From assembly GCF_022179285.1 (NCBI RefSeq), contig NZ_BPQO01000028.1, positions 27,600 through 91,599 of the forward strand: a stretch of DNA of 64,000 nucleotides, given 5' to 3'. Both the position numbers and the translations under genes were made by a program. The DNA is from Methylobacterium hispanicum (GTDB lineage: Bacteria > Pseudomonadota > Alphaproteobacteria > Rhizobiales > Beijerinckiaceae). The notes under the pieces were generated by a model. It ran no database searches, was not told the origin of the DNA, and saw only the letters and a list, made by a program, of their open reading frames with translations. Below, one piece after another: positions 18,102-29,304 of this stretch. How positions within the stretch are numbered: position 1 is the first letter of the stretch; every line of letters begins with the position of its first letter.

Positions 18102-20299
18102 CAGGCCCTCAGAAGACGCAGCGCGTTGGCCGTCACCAGGACGGTCGCGCCGGTGTCGGCCAGGATGGCGGGCCAGAGGCCGGTGATGCCGGCGATGGTC
18201 GTCACCAGGAACACCGCCTTCAGGCCGAGCGCGATGGCGACGTTCTGGCGGATGTTGCCCAGGGTCGCCCGGGACAGCGAGACCAGCGCGGCCACGTCGC
18301 CGACGCGGTCGTTCAGCACCGCCGCGTCCGCCGTCTCCAGGGCCGCGTCGGTGCCGCCGCCCATCGCGATGCCGACGCTGGCGGCGGCCAAGGCCGGGGC
18401 GTCGTTGATGCCGTCGCCGACCATGGCGACCGGGCCCCTCTCCTTCAGGGCCGCGATCTCGGCGAGCTTGTCCTGGGGCAGGAGCTCGGCCTTCACGTCG
18501 AGGCCGAGCTCGGACGCGACCGCCCCGCCCGTGCGGCGGTTGTCGCCGGTCAGCATCACGCTGTGCACGCCGAGCTTCCGCAGGGCCGCGATGCCGGCGG
18601 CCGCGTCGGCGCGGGGCTCGTCCCGGACCGCGATGGCGCCCAGGGCCTCGGCGCCGCGGACGACGATGACCACCGTCTTGCCGCCGGCCTCCAGCTCCGC
18701 GACGGCGCGGTCCGCCTCGGGGCCGAGCCGCGCGCTCTCGGCGGCGTGGCGCGGGGAGGCGACGAGCACCGTCTGGCCCATCACCGTGGCCTGCACCGCC
18801 CTGCCGGGGATGGCGCGGGCGTCCCGCGTCGGCCGCAGCGGCACCCCGTCCGTGTTCGCCCGGTCGAGGATGGCCCGGGCGATGGGGTGGCTGCTTCCGC
18901 TCTCGACCGCGGCGGCCAACCCGAGAAGCGACCGCTCCGACGCGTCCGGGGCGAGGGCCAGGATGTCGGTGACCCGCGGCCGCCCCGCCGTCAGCGTCCC
19001 GGTCTTGTCGAACGCGACCGTGCGCACCCGCCCGATGACCTCCAGCGCGGCGCCCCCCTTCACGAGCAGCCCGCGCCGCGCTCCGGCGGCCAGCCCGGAC
19101 GCGATGGCGGCCGGGGTCGAGAGCACCAGCGCGCAGGGGCAGGCGATCAGGAGGAGCGCCAGGCCCCGATAGACCCAGGTGCCCCAGTCGGCGCCGAGCA
19201 GCAGCGGCGGCACGATTGCGACCGCGGCGGCGAACGCGAAGGCGATGGGCGTGTAGACCGCGCTGAACCGGTCGATGAAGCGCGCCGTGGGCGACTTCGA
19301 GGCCTGCGCCTCCTCGACGAGGTGCAGGATGCGGGCGACCGTGTTGTCGGCCGCCGTCTTGGTGACCCGGACCTGCAGCGCGCCGTCGGCGTTGACGCTG
19401 CCCGCGAAGACCGGGTCGCCGACCTCCTTGGGCTTCGGGACCGACTCGCCGGTGATGGGGGACTCGTCGAGGCTCGACGCGCCGTCGGTGATCACGCCGT
19501 CGGCGGGCACGCGGTCGCCCGGCCTCACGACGACGACCTGCCCGATGGCCAGCGACGCCGCGGGCACCTCGCGGATGGCGCCGTCGGGCCCGTCGACGAG
19601 GCGGGCGGTCTTCGGCACCAGGGCGGCGAGCGCCTTGATCCCGGCGCGCGCCCGGCCCGCCGCCACGACCTCCAGCATCTCGCCGACCGTGAAGAGCAGC
19701 ACGACGATGGCGGCCTCCTCGGCGGCGTGGATGGCGAGCGCCCCCGCGGTCGCGACCGACATCAGCATCTCGATGGAGAAGGGCGTGCCGGCGAACGCCG
19801 CCACGGCCGCGCGGCGGCCGTAATAGGCGAGCCCGACGAGCGCGCCCGGCCAGTAGGCGTACTCGCCCGCCAGGCCCGGCGCGATCCGCTCGACGAGGAA
19901 GCCGGCGGCGAACAGGGCGCCGATGAGGATGCCCAGCAGCGCCTTCCGGCTCCGCCAGAGCGGCGGCTCGGGCTCTTCCGCGCTCTCGGCGGGCGGGGCG
20001 CCGCCCGAGGCTTGCGCCCTGGCCAGGTCCGCGGCCGTGGGGAGCGGCGCGACGCCGTAGCCCAGGCGCTCGATGCGCCCCTCCAAGTCGGTCCTCGGCG
20101 TCGCGGCCTCGTCGAGCGCGAGGTCGAGGATTTGGCTGCCGTAGTTCACGCGCACGTCCGCGACGCCCGGCAGCCGGGAGACGGCGGTCTCGATCTTCCC
20201 GGCGCAGGTCGGGCAGTCCATGCCCCTGACCCTGTAGCGCAGGGCCTGCGCGCCGGGGGCGGACGGGGACAGGGTGTCCGCGGGGGCGGCCTGGTTCAT
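18101..20299 (-). CDS. zntA: Zn(II)/Cd(II)/Pb(II) P-type ATPase
   Basis: A 732-residue P1B-type ATPase. An N-terminal HMA domain carries the metal site MDCPTCAGKIE, the translocation motif is C387-P388-C389 (ACPCALVLS), the phosphorylation site is DKTGTLT, the SGSSHPIA motif gives the HP locus, and MVGDGINDAP is the ATP-hinge. These features fit the ZntA/CadA/PbrA subgroup that exports divalent soft metals to the periplasm. It is followed, with one base of overlap, by lspA and is divergent from a MerR-type regulator; the shared 80-bp intergenic space holds a 19-bp-spaced promoter with a dyad. Confidence 0.93.
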   Translation of the reverse strand: MNQAAPADTLSPSAPGAQALRYRVRGMDCPTCAGKIETAVSRLPGVADVRVNYGSQILDLALDEAATPRTDLEGRIERLGYGVAPLPTAADLARAQASGGAPPAESAEEPEPPLWRSRKALLGILIGALFAAGFLVERIAPGLAGEYAYWPGALVGLAYYGRRAAVAAFAGTPFSIEMLMSVATAGALAIHAAEEAAIVVLLFTVGEMLEVVAAGRARAGIKALAALVPKTARLVDGPDGAIREVPAASLAIGQVVVVRPGDRVPADGVITDGASSLDESPITGESVPKPKEVGDPVFAGSVNADGALQVRVTKTAADNTVARILHLVEEAQASKSPTARFIDRFSAVYTPIAFAFAAAVAIVPPLLLGADWGTWVYRGLALLLIACPCALVLSTPAAIASGLAAGARRGLLVKGGAALEVIGRVRTVAFDKTGTLTAGRPRVTDILALAPDASERSLLGLAAAVESGSSHPIARAILDRANTDGVPLRPTRDARAIPGRAVQATVMGQTVLVASPRHAAESARLGPEADRAVAELEAGGKTVVIVVRGAEALGAIAVRDEPRADAAAGIAALRKLGVHSVMLTGDNRRTGGAVASELGLDVKAELLPQDKLAEIAALKERGPVAMVGDGINDAPALAAASVGIAMGGGTDAALETADAAVLNDRVGDVAALVSLSRATLGNIRQNVAIALGLKAVFLVTTIAGITGLWPAILADTGATVLVTANALRLLRA

Positions 20300-20353
20300 G
20301 CTGCGCTCCGTTCGTCCGAGCCCTGGACCGGACCGGGACGGGTGCCTACATGC

Positions 20354-20374
20354 ACCCTGTAGTCACTGCAGGGT
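20354..20374 (-). promoter_or_regulatory. MerR-family (CadR/PbrR-type) operator-promoter of zntA
   Basis: An imperfect dyad with arms ACCCTGTAG and CTGCAGGGT around a 3-base centre. Read on the minus strand it lies between TTGACC (about 20371-20376) and a weak -10 around CATGTA, with a 19-bp spacer, the over-long spacing typical of promoters untwisted by MerR proteins. The half-site CCTGTAG recurs at 44757 and 46447. Confidence 0.8.
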
Positions 20375-20380
20375 CAAGCC

Positions 20381-20800
20381 GTGAGCAAAACCGCGTCCAT
20401 GACCATCGGCAGGCTCGCGGAGGCAACGCAGACCCGCGTCGAGACGGTGCGGTGGTACGAGAAGGTCGGGTTGCTGCCCCCGCCGGCGCGGTCGAGCGGG
20501 AACTACCGGCTCTACGGGCCCGAGCACCTGCGCCGGCTGAGCTTCATCCGGCGGAGCCGCACCCTCGGGTTCACGGTGGAGCAGATCCGGGACTTGTTGG
20601 CGCTCTCCGACGACCGGGAGCGCTCGTGCACCGAGGTCGACATCATCGCCCGCGCCCACCTCGCCGACGTGGAGCGCAAGCTGGCCGACCTGGCCCGGCT
20701 CGCCGCGGAACTGCGCGAGGTCATCGGCCAGTGCGGCTGCGGGTCGGTCGCGGACTGCCGCATCATCGAGGCCCTCTCGCCGATGGTCGACCCCGCCTGA
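20381..20800 (+). CDS. MerR-family metal regulator (CadR/PbrR/ZntR type)
   Basis: A 139-residue regulator. The N-terminal winged helix (MTIGRLAEATQTRVETVRWY) is followed by a dimer helix and a C-terminal metal loop with CGCGSVADC; another Cys sits in SCTEVD at the start of the dimerisation helix. This Cys set is typical of sensors of divalent Zn, Cd or Pb. It faces zntA and the operator between them is almost certainly its target. The frame can start at GTG 20381 or at ATG 20399, which is where MerR proteins normally begin; the GTG would put the leader inside the operator, so 20399 may be the true start. Confidence 0.88.
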   Translation: MSKTASMTIGRLAEATQTRVETVRWYEKVGLLPPPARSSGNYRLYGPEHLRRLSFIRRSRTLGFTVEQIRDLLALSDDRERSCTEVDIIARAHLADVERKLADLARLAAELREVIGQCGCGSVADCRIIEALSPMVDPA

Positions 20801-21186
20801 GGGACGTGCGGCTGGCTCCGCAGGCGACGCAAGGGGCATCAGCTCCCGTCTCTCGAACGGCCCTTGGCCGCGAACCCGCAGCACGCCACGGCGGGGGGGG
20901 GGGGGGGCGACCGTGGCCATCGCCCGGACGGCGGCCCTGGCGCGACGGTGAGGGCCCGCATCCTCCGCTGCCAGCACAGCCGCGCCTTGTCTCATCACCT
21001 CACCTCGCCGACGATGATGCAATGTTCCACCGCGGCGCGCATCGAGATCCCGAACACAACGATCGTCCGGACAACTCACTCAAGCCTGAGCAGTGTATGA
21101 GCGAGCACGCAATGCGAGCGTCCGGGATGCCATATAACGGCCGAACATCGATGGAAGGCGCGCACGAACGAACCGGCGCCTGGTCT
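20801..21186. other. Intergenic region with a 15-G homopolymer
   Basis: No convincing gene. A run of 15 G residues spans 20893-20907. The rest is of mixed, partly lower GC content (around 21040-21180). An open frame over the whole region on the plus strand is a continuation of the antisense frame of the regulator and lacks any domain. Confidence 0.55.
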
Positions 21187-21775
21187 TCAATTGCGGAACT
21201 TCGGGAGGACGCCGCGAACCCCGACAGCGGATAGCTGCCGCGACATGGCGTGGATGATCGACGCGGGTCCGGCCGCGCTGTGGCGAGCTTCCAGCTTCAC
21301 CTCAAGGCCGCGCAGCCCCACGGCCAACTCAAGTGCTTGCAGCGACCTCGTGATCTCCTCGAACCGCGCTCTCGCGTCGGACCAGCCTTGCGCGAAGCCG
21401 AACAGCTCGCGCAGGGCCGGCGCGATCTCCTTGAAGGCTGCCAGCGCCGCGACCAGGGCGTCGAGCGAGAGGCGGCCCTGGACGAAGCCACGCCGCCGGA
21501 AGCGTCAGCAGCGAGAGCAGCACGAGGCGCAGCTGGAAGCGCAGCGTCGCCCGCGGGACGTCGCGCTCAAGGCTCCGCCGCTCCGGGCTTCCGGCGCCGC
21601 GACGGCGCTGCCGTCCGCGCAGCCAGCGCCAGCCGAGGCGGAGCGCCAGCCTTCCCGTCCAGGCCGGCGCCACGACGAGAACGAGGACCGAGACGAGCTC
21701 AATCCACCCAGGGCCGTGGGGCTGATCCAGGCCGGTGACCCGGTGGATCAGGTCGTGGACGACGGGCGCGAACAA
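21187..21775 (-). pseudogene. Frameshifted membrane-protein remnant
   Basis: The first part (ATG 21775) reads as a membrane protein with WIELVSVLVLVVAPAW and a second hydrophobic stretch LRLVLLSLLTLP. Near 21485-21495 the coding signal moves to another frame, which continues as VQGRLSLDALVAALAAFKE and LRELFGFAQGWSDARARFEE and ends with VLPKFRN at the stop at 21187. The second part resembles the cytoplasmic end of an ABC-exporter membrane domain (an LVAALAAFKE...ARARFEE pattern), but no ATPase domain follows, so it is both frameshifted and truncated or a stand-alone relative. Assignment is tentative. It lies directly downstream of the copper ATPase gene, 21 bases away. Confidence 0.6.
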
Positions 21776-21796
21776 GGGGCTCCGAGGTGGGACGCT

Positions 21797-24217
<2,421 letters not shown>

Positions 24218-24284
24218 GACCGCTCCTTCCGCATGGCCGAGCGGGCGCCGCCGGGCCGCAAGCGACCCGACGACAGCCGGCGGC

Positions 24285-24764
24285 TTACTGGTTGCCTTCC
24301 GTCTTGGCGTTCTTGTCGAGCCAGGCGACGAGCTCCTTGATGCTCTTCTCCTGCTCCTCGATTGTCTTTTCGGCGAGGCGCTTGCTCTCGGCGTTGTCGG
24401 CGCCCTTCAGCCCGGCGCGGGCCATGTCGATGGCGCCTTGGTGGTGCGGGATCATCGCGCAGATCCAGGCGACGTCGGGGTCGCCCGCCATCATCCCCTG
24501 CATCATCGGGCCGTTCATCGACATCATGGCCTGCTGGAGACCCTTCTGGGTCTCGGTCATCTGGCCGCCCATGCCCTGCATGGCCTGGGACATGTGCCCC
24601 TGCATGTCCTTCATCATGGCGTCCTTGCCGGCGGTGGCCGCCTTGCAGGCCTCCGGCAGCTTCACGGCGGACTGCATCGAGCCATGGTCGTGGTCGGCCG
24701 CGAGAGCCATCCCGGCGCCCGGGAGCGCCAGGGCCGCGGCGAGAATCAGGGTACGAACAAGCAT
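24285..24764 (-). CDS. DUF305 periplasmic copper-associated protein
   Basis: A 159-residue protein with a signal peptide (cleavage near GMALAADHDHG), a Met-rich helical stretch with repeated GM and QAM pairs, and the DUF305 core CAMIPHHQGAIDMA. DUF305 proteins such as CopM bind copper through Met and His and are exported. It sits between the copper storage protein gene and the copper ATPase and is probably cotranscribed with both. A shorter relative lies at 25332-25730. Confidence 0.88.
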   Translation of the reverse strand: MLVRTLILAAALALPGAGMALAADHDHGSMQSAVKLPEACKAATAGKDAMMKDMQGHMSQAMQGMGGQMTETQKGLQQAMMSMNGPMMQGMMAGDPDVAWICAMIPHHQGAIDMARAGLKGADNAESKRLAEKTIEEQEKSIKELVAWLDKNAKTEGNQ

Positions 24765-24819
24765 GATTGCCTTCTCTCGTTGGGGGTGAGGAGCGGCCCG
24801 GTCGGCCGCCCCGGATCCA

Positions 24820-25152
24820 TCAGGCGGCCATCTTCCGGCAGCTCTCGGCGCAGCGGCGGCACTGCTCGACGCATTGCTGCATGTCGCCGACCTGCTCGCA
24901 GCTGCGGGCGCAGTCCTCGCAGACGTCGGCGCACTCGGCGCAGGTATGCTTGTGGTGTGCGGTCCCCAACAGCATGAAGTGCGCCGAGGTCCGGCAGATT
25001 TCGGCGCAGGCGAGCATCAGCCGGAAGTGTTCGGGCTCGACGTGCTTGCCGCCGGCCGGGAGGCAGTGGTTCGAGGCCATGCTGAGGCAGGTCTGGTAGC
25101 AGCGTAGGCACTCGTCGATGCAGGACTGCATCTCGCTCGACATCTGGTGCAT
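24820..25152 (-). CDS. Four-helix-bundle copper storage protein (Csp-like)
   Basis: A 110-residue protein without a signal peptide, so probably cytoplasmic. It has 16 Cys residues spaced along helices in C-x3-C and C-x2-C steps (for example CIDECLRCYQTC and CAECADVCEDCARSC), the mark of Csp proteins that hold many Cu(I) ions inside a four-helix bundle. It heads the csp-DUF305-copA group, so cytosolic Cu(I) storage is coupled with export. The upstream region is AT-rich with a dyad and presumably carries the promoter. Confidence 0.9.
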   Translation of the reverse strand: MHQMSSEMQSCIDECLRCYQTCLSMASNHCLPAGGKHVEPEHFRLMLACAEICRTSAHFMLLGTAHHKHTCAECADVCEDCARSCEQVGDMQQCVEQCRRCAESCRKMAA

Positions 25153-25331
25153 TCAGGTTCTCCGTCTATCCATCGCAAGGTTTGCGGCACGACTGGAATG
25201 CTGACTCAGTATCAGATAAGTCAGACCGTCATTACCCTAATATAGAACTCACGGGATACAGATGCGTTCTGAAATAAATACTCTGAAGCATCACGTATTC
25301 GGGAGGGCCGCCTGCGCGCGGACGCGACCGC
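25153..25331 (-). promoter_or_regulatory. AT-rich promoter region of the csp-DUF305-copA genes
   Basis: This spacer is clearly lower in GC than its surroundings. A 24-bp dyad with CTGACT arms (25201-25224) contains a nested TATC-A-GATA palindrome, and a TATATT-like -10 candidate lies around 25240 on the minus strand. No CueR-type spacing is evident, so the controlling factor is unknown. It could also contain the terminator of the upstream DUF305 gene. Confidence 0.45.
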
Positions 25332-25730
25332 TCAGTTGGTGCCGCGCTTCCTGAGGAAGGCCTCCATCTGGGCGATCTCAACGTCCTGAGCCTTGATGAT
25401 CTCCTCAGCCAGCTTCCGGATCTCGGGGTCCTTGGAATGCTGGAGGGCGACCTTGGCCATCCCGACGGCGCCCTTGTGGTGGGGAATCATGCCGCGCACG
25501 AAATCGACGTCGACGTCGTTCGAGTAGCGGATGTCCATGTTCCGGTGCATCTCGGCATCGACGTCCCGGAACGCCTTCGTGGCCGGCGTGTCCGCTTTGT
25601 CCGCGGCAGCCATGGCGGCGTGGTCGTGACCGCCATGGCTGGCATGGTCGTGGGCCTCGTGCGCTAAGGCGATGCCCGAGAGGCCGAGGGCCAGGGCTCC
25701 GGCGGCGAGGGTCGAGGTCAGGGTCTTCAT
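25332..25730 (-). CDS. DUF305 periplasmic copper-associated protein
   Basis: A 132-residue exported protein with a signal peptide ending near GIALAHEA, a His-rich N-terminal segment (HEAHDHASHGGHDHAAM) and the DUF305 core RGMIPHHKGAVGMAKVAL. It is the last gene of the group that begins with the Cys-rich gene at 31602 and the efflux genes; spacing to the preceding gene is 25 bases. Probable role: periplasmic copper or silver binding next to the efflux pump. Confidence 0.88.
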   Translation of the reverse strand: MKTLTSTLAAGALALGLSGIALAHEAHDHASHGGHDHAAMAAADKADTPATKAFRDVDAEMHRNMDIRYSNDVDVDFVRGMIPHHKGAVGMAKVALQHSKDPEIRKLAEEIIKAQDVEIAQMEAFLRKRGTN

Positions 25731-25755
25731 CGAGGAGGCTTCCTGGTGCGAGGGG

Positions 25756-26121
25756 TCAGTTGAACTTGCCGCTGGCGGTCGCGCCGTCGGGACCAGTGAG
25801 TTGCACGGCCCCCTTGGGGCTTTCGCCGAGGGCGACCGCGGCCCTGCCGGACAGGCGGTTGCCGTCGGCGGGCTCCAGGGGGACGCGGGTCGGCTTGCCG
25901 CCGACGACGAGGATGGCCGTGCCCTTGAAGCCGGAGGTCGGGACCGGCTTCTGGCCCTCGTCCAACAGGAACACGTCGACGGTCTCGCCTTTGGTGACGA
26001 GCTCGACGTGGAACTTGCCCGCGTCCGCCACCCGGCCGCCGTGCTGGCCGGTGGTCTCGTGGGCGTAGGCGGCGGTCGCGGCGAGCAGGCCGGCGGCCAG
26101 GGTCACTCTCGAAAGGATCAT
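25756..26121 (-). CDS. Small exported protein of a CusAB-type operon
   Basis: A 121-residue protein with a clear signal peptide (MILSRVTLAAGLLAATAAYA then HETTGQHGG) and a beta-rich mature part. I do not recognise a named family with certainty; proteins like this are frequent beside HME-type RND pumps and are assumed to bind metal in the periplasm through the N-terminal His residues. ATG 26121 is chosen because it begins the signal peptide; the frame extends upstream only as low-complexity arginine-rich sequence. It lies 22 bases after the pump gene. Confidence 0.75.
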   Translation of the reverse strand: MILSRVTLAAGLLAATAAYAHETTGQHGGRVADAGKFHVELVTKGETVDVFLLDEGQKPVPTSGFKGTAILVVGGKPTRVPLEPADGNRLSGRAAVALGESPKGAVQLTGPDGATASGKFN

Positions 26122-26143
26122 GGGGAACTCCTCGGTTGCGGGG

Positions 26144-29100
26144 TCAGTAGGCCTCGGCCGGCCGCGGGGGCGCGCCGTCCGGGGATGGGTAGGCCGGCGC
26201 CTCGGCGTGCAGCGCACGCAGCCGCTCAAGCGGCCTGCGGCCGAAGCGCAGGAACAGGACGGGGGTCAGGAAGGTGTCGAGCAACGTCGCGCTGATCAGG
26301 CCGCCGAAGATCGTCACCGCGACCGGGTGCAGGATCTCCTTGCCCGGGCTCGCCGCGTCGTAGAGCAGCGGCAACAGCGCCACGCCGGCCGAGAGCGCCG
26401 TCATCAGCACCGGGGTCAGCCGTTCCAGACTGCCGCGCACGACGAGTTCGGGCCCGAACGGCACGCCCTCGTGCAGCGACAGGTTCAGGTAGTGGCTGAT
26501 CTTGAGGATGCCGTTGCGGGCCGCGATGCCGGTCAGCGTGATGAAGCCGATCATCGACGCGACCGAGAGCGGCTGCCCGACCAGCCACAGGGCCGCCACC
26601 GAGCCGATCAGGGCGAGCGGCACGTTGCCCATGATGATGAGCGCCAGCGCGGCCGAGCGGTAGCGGCTGTAGAGGATGGCGAAGACCAGCGCCAAGGACA
26701 GGCCGGAGAGCGCCGCGATGGTCCGGCTCGCCTCCTCCTGCGCCTGGAAGGTGCCCTCCAGGCTGGTGAAGAAGCCGGGCGGCATCGGCTCCTGGGCCAC
26801 CGCCTCGCGGATCGCCGCCACGATCGTGGCCATGTCGCTCTCGGCCGTGGTGTTGGCCTGGACCACGATGCGGCGGCGGGCGTTCTCGCGCAGGATCTGG
26901 TTCGGCCCGTCCGTCTCGCGGATGTCCGCGACCTGGCGCGCCGGCACCCAGCCCGAGGGCGTCTCCAGCAGCAGGTCACCGAGGCCAGCCGTCGTCCGCC
27001 GGTTCTCCGACAGGCGCAGCACCACGTCGAAGCGGCGCACGCCGTCGACGACCGTCGAGACCACCCGCCCGTTCGAGAGGCGGCTGATCTGCTCGACGAC
27101 CGCGGCGGGCTGGACCCCGTAGAGGGCCGCCCGGGTGTAGTCGACGCGCACCTCCAGCTGCGGGATGCGGACCTGCCGCTCGACCTGCAGGTCGGCGAGC
27201 CCCGGGATCTTGGCGAGGCGGTCCCTCAGGCCGTTCGCCACCCGGCGCAGGGCGTCGAGGTCGTCGCCGAACACCTTGAGCGCGATCTCAGCGCGGACGC
27301 CCGAGAGCATGTGGTCGAGCCGGTGCGAGATCGGCTGGCCGACGTTGACCGCCACCGGCAGGGCACCGAGGCGCCCGCGGATGTCGGCGACGAGCGCCTG
27401 CTTCGGACGCTTCAGCCCATCGTCCAGGGCGACGTCGATCTCGGAGGAATGCACCCCCTCGGCGTGTTCGTCGAGCTCGGCCCGGCCGGTCCGGCGGCCG
27501 ACCGCCTTCACGCCCGGAATCTCCAGGAGCAGTTTTTCCGCGATCAGCCCGACCCGGTTGCTCTCGGCGAGCGAGATGCCCGGGTTGAAGGTCATGCTGA
27601 CCGTGAACGAGCCCTCGTTGAACGGCGGCAGGAAGGCGCGCGGCAAGTTCCAGGCGGCGATGCCGGCGGCGGCCACCGCGGCCGCGACGGTGCCGACCAG
27701 CAGGCCCTTATGCCGGAAAGCCACCCGCAGCAGGGCGGCGTTGCCGCGCTTGAGCAGCTTCAGCAAGCGGCTGTCGTGCTCCTCCAGGTTCCGGAGCCCC
27801 GGCAGCAGCCAGGACGCCAGCACGGGCGTCAGGGTGATGGAGGTGAGCAGGCTCGCCAGGATGGAGATGATGTAGGCCTGCCCCAGGGGCGCGAAGAGCC
27901 GGCCCTCGATGCCTGAGAGCGCGAACAGCGGCACGAAGACCAGGATGATGATCAGCGTCGCGTAGACGATGCCGGAGCGGACCTCGTTCGAGGCCGAGAC
28001 CACCACCTCGAAGGTGCTCCTAGGGTTGCCCGCCTTCCGATTCTCGCCGAGCCGTCGGTAGATGTTCTCGACGTCGACCACCGCGTCGTCGACGAGCTCG
28101 CCGATGGCGATGGCGAGCCCCCCGAGCGTCATCGTGTTGATGGACAGGCCGAACAGGTGGAACACCAGAGCGGTCGTCAGCACCGAAACCGGAATGGCCA
28201 GCAGCGAGATCGCGGTGGTGCGCACGTTCAAGAGGAAGGCGAACAGCACCAGGGCCACCACCAGCACGGCCTCGACGAGGACGCGCTCGACGTTGCGGAT
28301 CGAAGTCTCGATGAAGTCGGCCTGCCGGAACAAGACCTGGTCGGCCTTGATGCCGCCGGGCAGGGTCGGGTTGAGTTCCTTCAGGGCGGTCTCGATGCTG
28401 CGGGTCAGCCGCACCGTGTCGACGTCGGGCTGCTTCTCGACCGAGACGATGACCGCGGGCTTGGCCATGTAGCCGGCATCGCCCCGCTTCACCTTCGCGG
28501 CGAAGGACACCTCGGCGAGTTGGCGCAGGTAGACCGGGGCGTCGGCGACCGTGGCGACCACGAGGTTGCGCAGGTCGTCGAGGCTCATGGTCCGGCCGAT
28601 GTTCCGGATCAGGTACTCGCGGGCGTTCTGGTCGGTGAAGCCGCCGCCGGCGTTGGTGCCGAACTGCGCGAGCGCCGTCTCCAGCTGGGCGTTCGTCACC
28701 CCGAGCGCGCGCATCGCCGCCGGGTTTGGGCTGACCCGGAACTGGCGCACCTCGCCCCCGATGGGGATGACCTGCGCCACGCCCGGGATGGTCAGCAGCC
28801 GGGGCCGGATGGTGAAGTCGGCGACCTCGCGCACCTGCATCGGGGTCGCGGTCTCGCCCGTCACCGCCACCAGCAGGATCTGGCCCATGATGGACGAGAT
28901 CGGCCCCATGACCGGGGTCACGCCGCGGGGCAGCTGGTCCTGCACCAGCGACAGCCGCTCGGCAACCTGCTGGCGATTGCGGTAGATGTCGGTGCCCCAG
29001 TCGAACTCGACGTAGGTGATCGAGAGCCCGACCCCCGAGACCGAGCGCACGCGGGTGACACCCGGCAACCCGTTCATCCGGGTCTCGATGGGATAGGTGA

Positions 29101-29293
29101 CGAGCTGCTCGACCTCCTGAGGCGCGTACCCTTCCGCCTCGGTCATGACGGTGACGGTGGGCTTGTTGAGGTCGGGGAAGACGTCGACCGGCAGCTTGGT
29201 GGCGGTGAAGGCGCCGTACAGCACCAGCACCGCGGCGAGCGCGAGGACGAGCAGGCGGTTGCGGACCGACTGGCTGACGAGGACGGTGAACAT
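26144..29293 (-). CDS. cusA: Heavy-metal RND efflux pump, CusA/CzcA-like
   Basis: A 1049-residue inner-membrane transporter of the HME-RND class with the usual twelve-helix, two-repeat layout. The first helix is followed by PVDVFPDLNKPTV, and the TM4 proton-relay region reads GELVDDAVVDVENIYRR. It exports monovalent or divalent metal ions from the periplasm with a membrane-fusion partner and an outer-membrane channel. The partner gene is directly upstream; no outer-membrane factor gene is in this cluster, so a channel from elsewhere must serve it. The copper genes around it favour Cu/Ag, but the TM4 motif alone does not settle the metal. Confidence 0.9.
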   Translation of the reverse strand: MFTVLVSQSVRNRLLVLALAAVLVLYGAFTATKLPVDVFPDLNKPTVTVMTEAEGYAPQEVEQLVTYPIETRMNGLPGVTRVRSVSGVGLSITYVEFDWGTDIYRNRQQVAERLSLVQDQLPRGVTPVMGPISSIMGQILLVAVTGETATPMQVREVADFTIRPRLLTIPGVAQVIPIGGEVRQFRVSPNPAAMRALGVTNAQLETALAQFGTNAGGGFTDQNAREYLIRNIGRTMSLDDLRNLVVATVADAPVYLRQLAEVSFAAKVKRGDAGYMAKPAVIVSVEKQPDVDTVRLTRSIETALKELNPTLPGGIKADQVLFRQADFIETSIRNVERVLVEAVLVVALVLFAFLLNVRTTAISLLAIPVSVLTTALVFHLFGLSINTMTLGGLAIAIGELVDDAVVDVENIYRRLGENRKAGNPRSTFEVVVSASNEVRSGIVYATLIIILVFVPLFALSGIEGRLFAPLGQAYIISILASLLTSITLTPVLASWLLPGLRNLEEHDSRLLKLLKRGNAALLRVAFRHKGLLVGTVAAAVAAAGIAAWNLPRAFLPPFNEGSFTVSMTFNPGISLAESNRVGLIAEKLLLEIPGVKAVGRRTGRAELDEHAEGVHSSEIDVALDDGLKRPKQALVADIRGRLGALPVAVNVGQPISHRLDHMLSGVRAEIALKVFGDDLDALRRVANGLRDRLAKIPGLADLQVERQVRIPQLEVRVDYTRAALYGVQPAAVVEQISRLSNGRVVSTVVDGVRRFDVVLRLSENRRTTAGLGDLLLETPSGWVPARQVADIRETDGPNQILRENARRRIVVQANTTAESDMATIVAAIREAVAQEPMPPGFFTSLEGTFQAQEEASRTIAALSGLSLALVFAILYSRYRSAALALIIMGNVPLALIGSVAALWLVGQPLSVASMIGFITLTGIAARNGILKISHYLNLSLHEGVPFGPELVVRGSLERLTPVLMTALSAGVALLPLLYDAASPGKEILHPVAVTIFGGLISATLLDTFLTPVLFLRFGRRPLERLRALHAEAPAYPSPDGAPPRPAEAY

Positions 29294-29304
29294 GGCCGGC
29301 CTCC

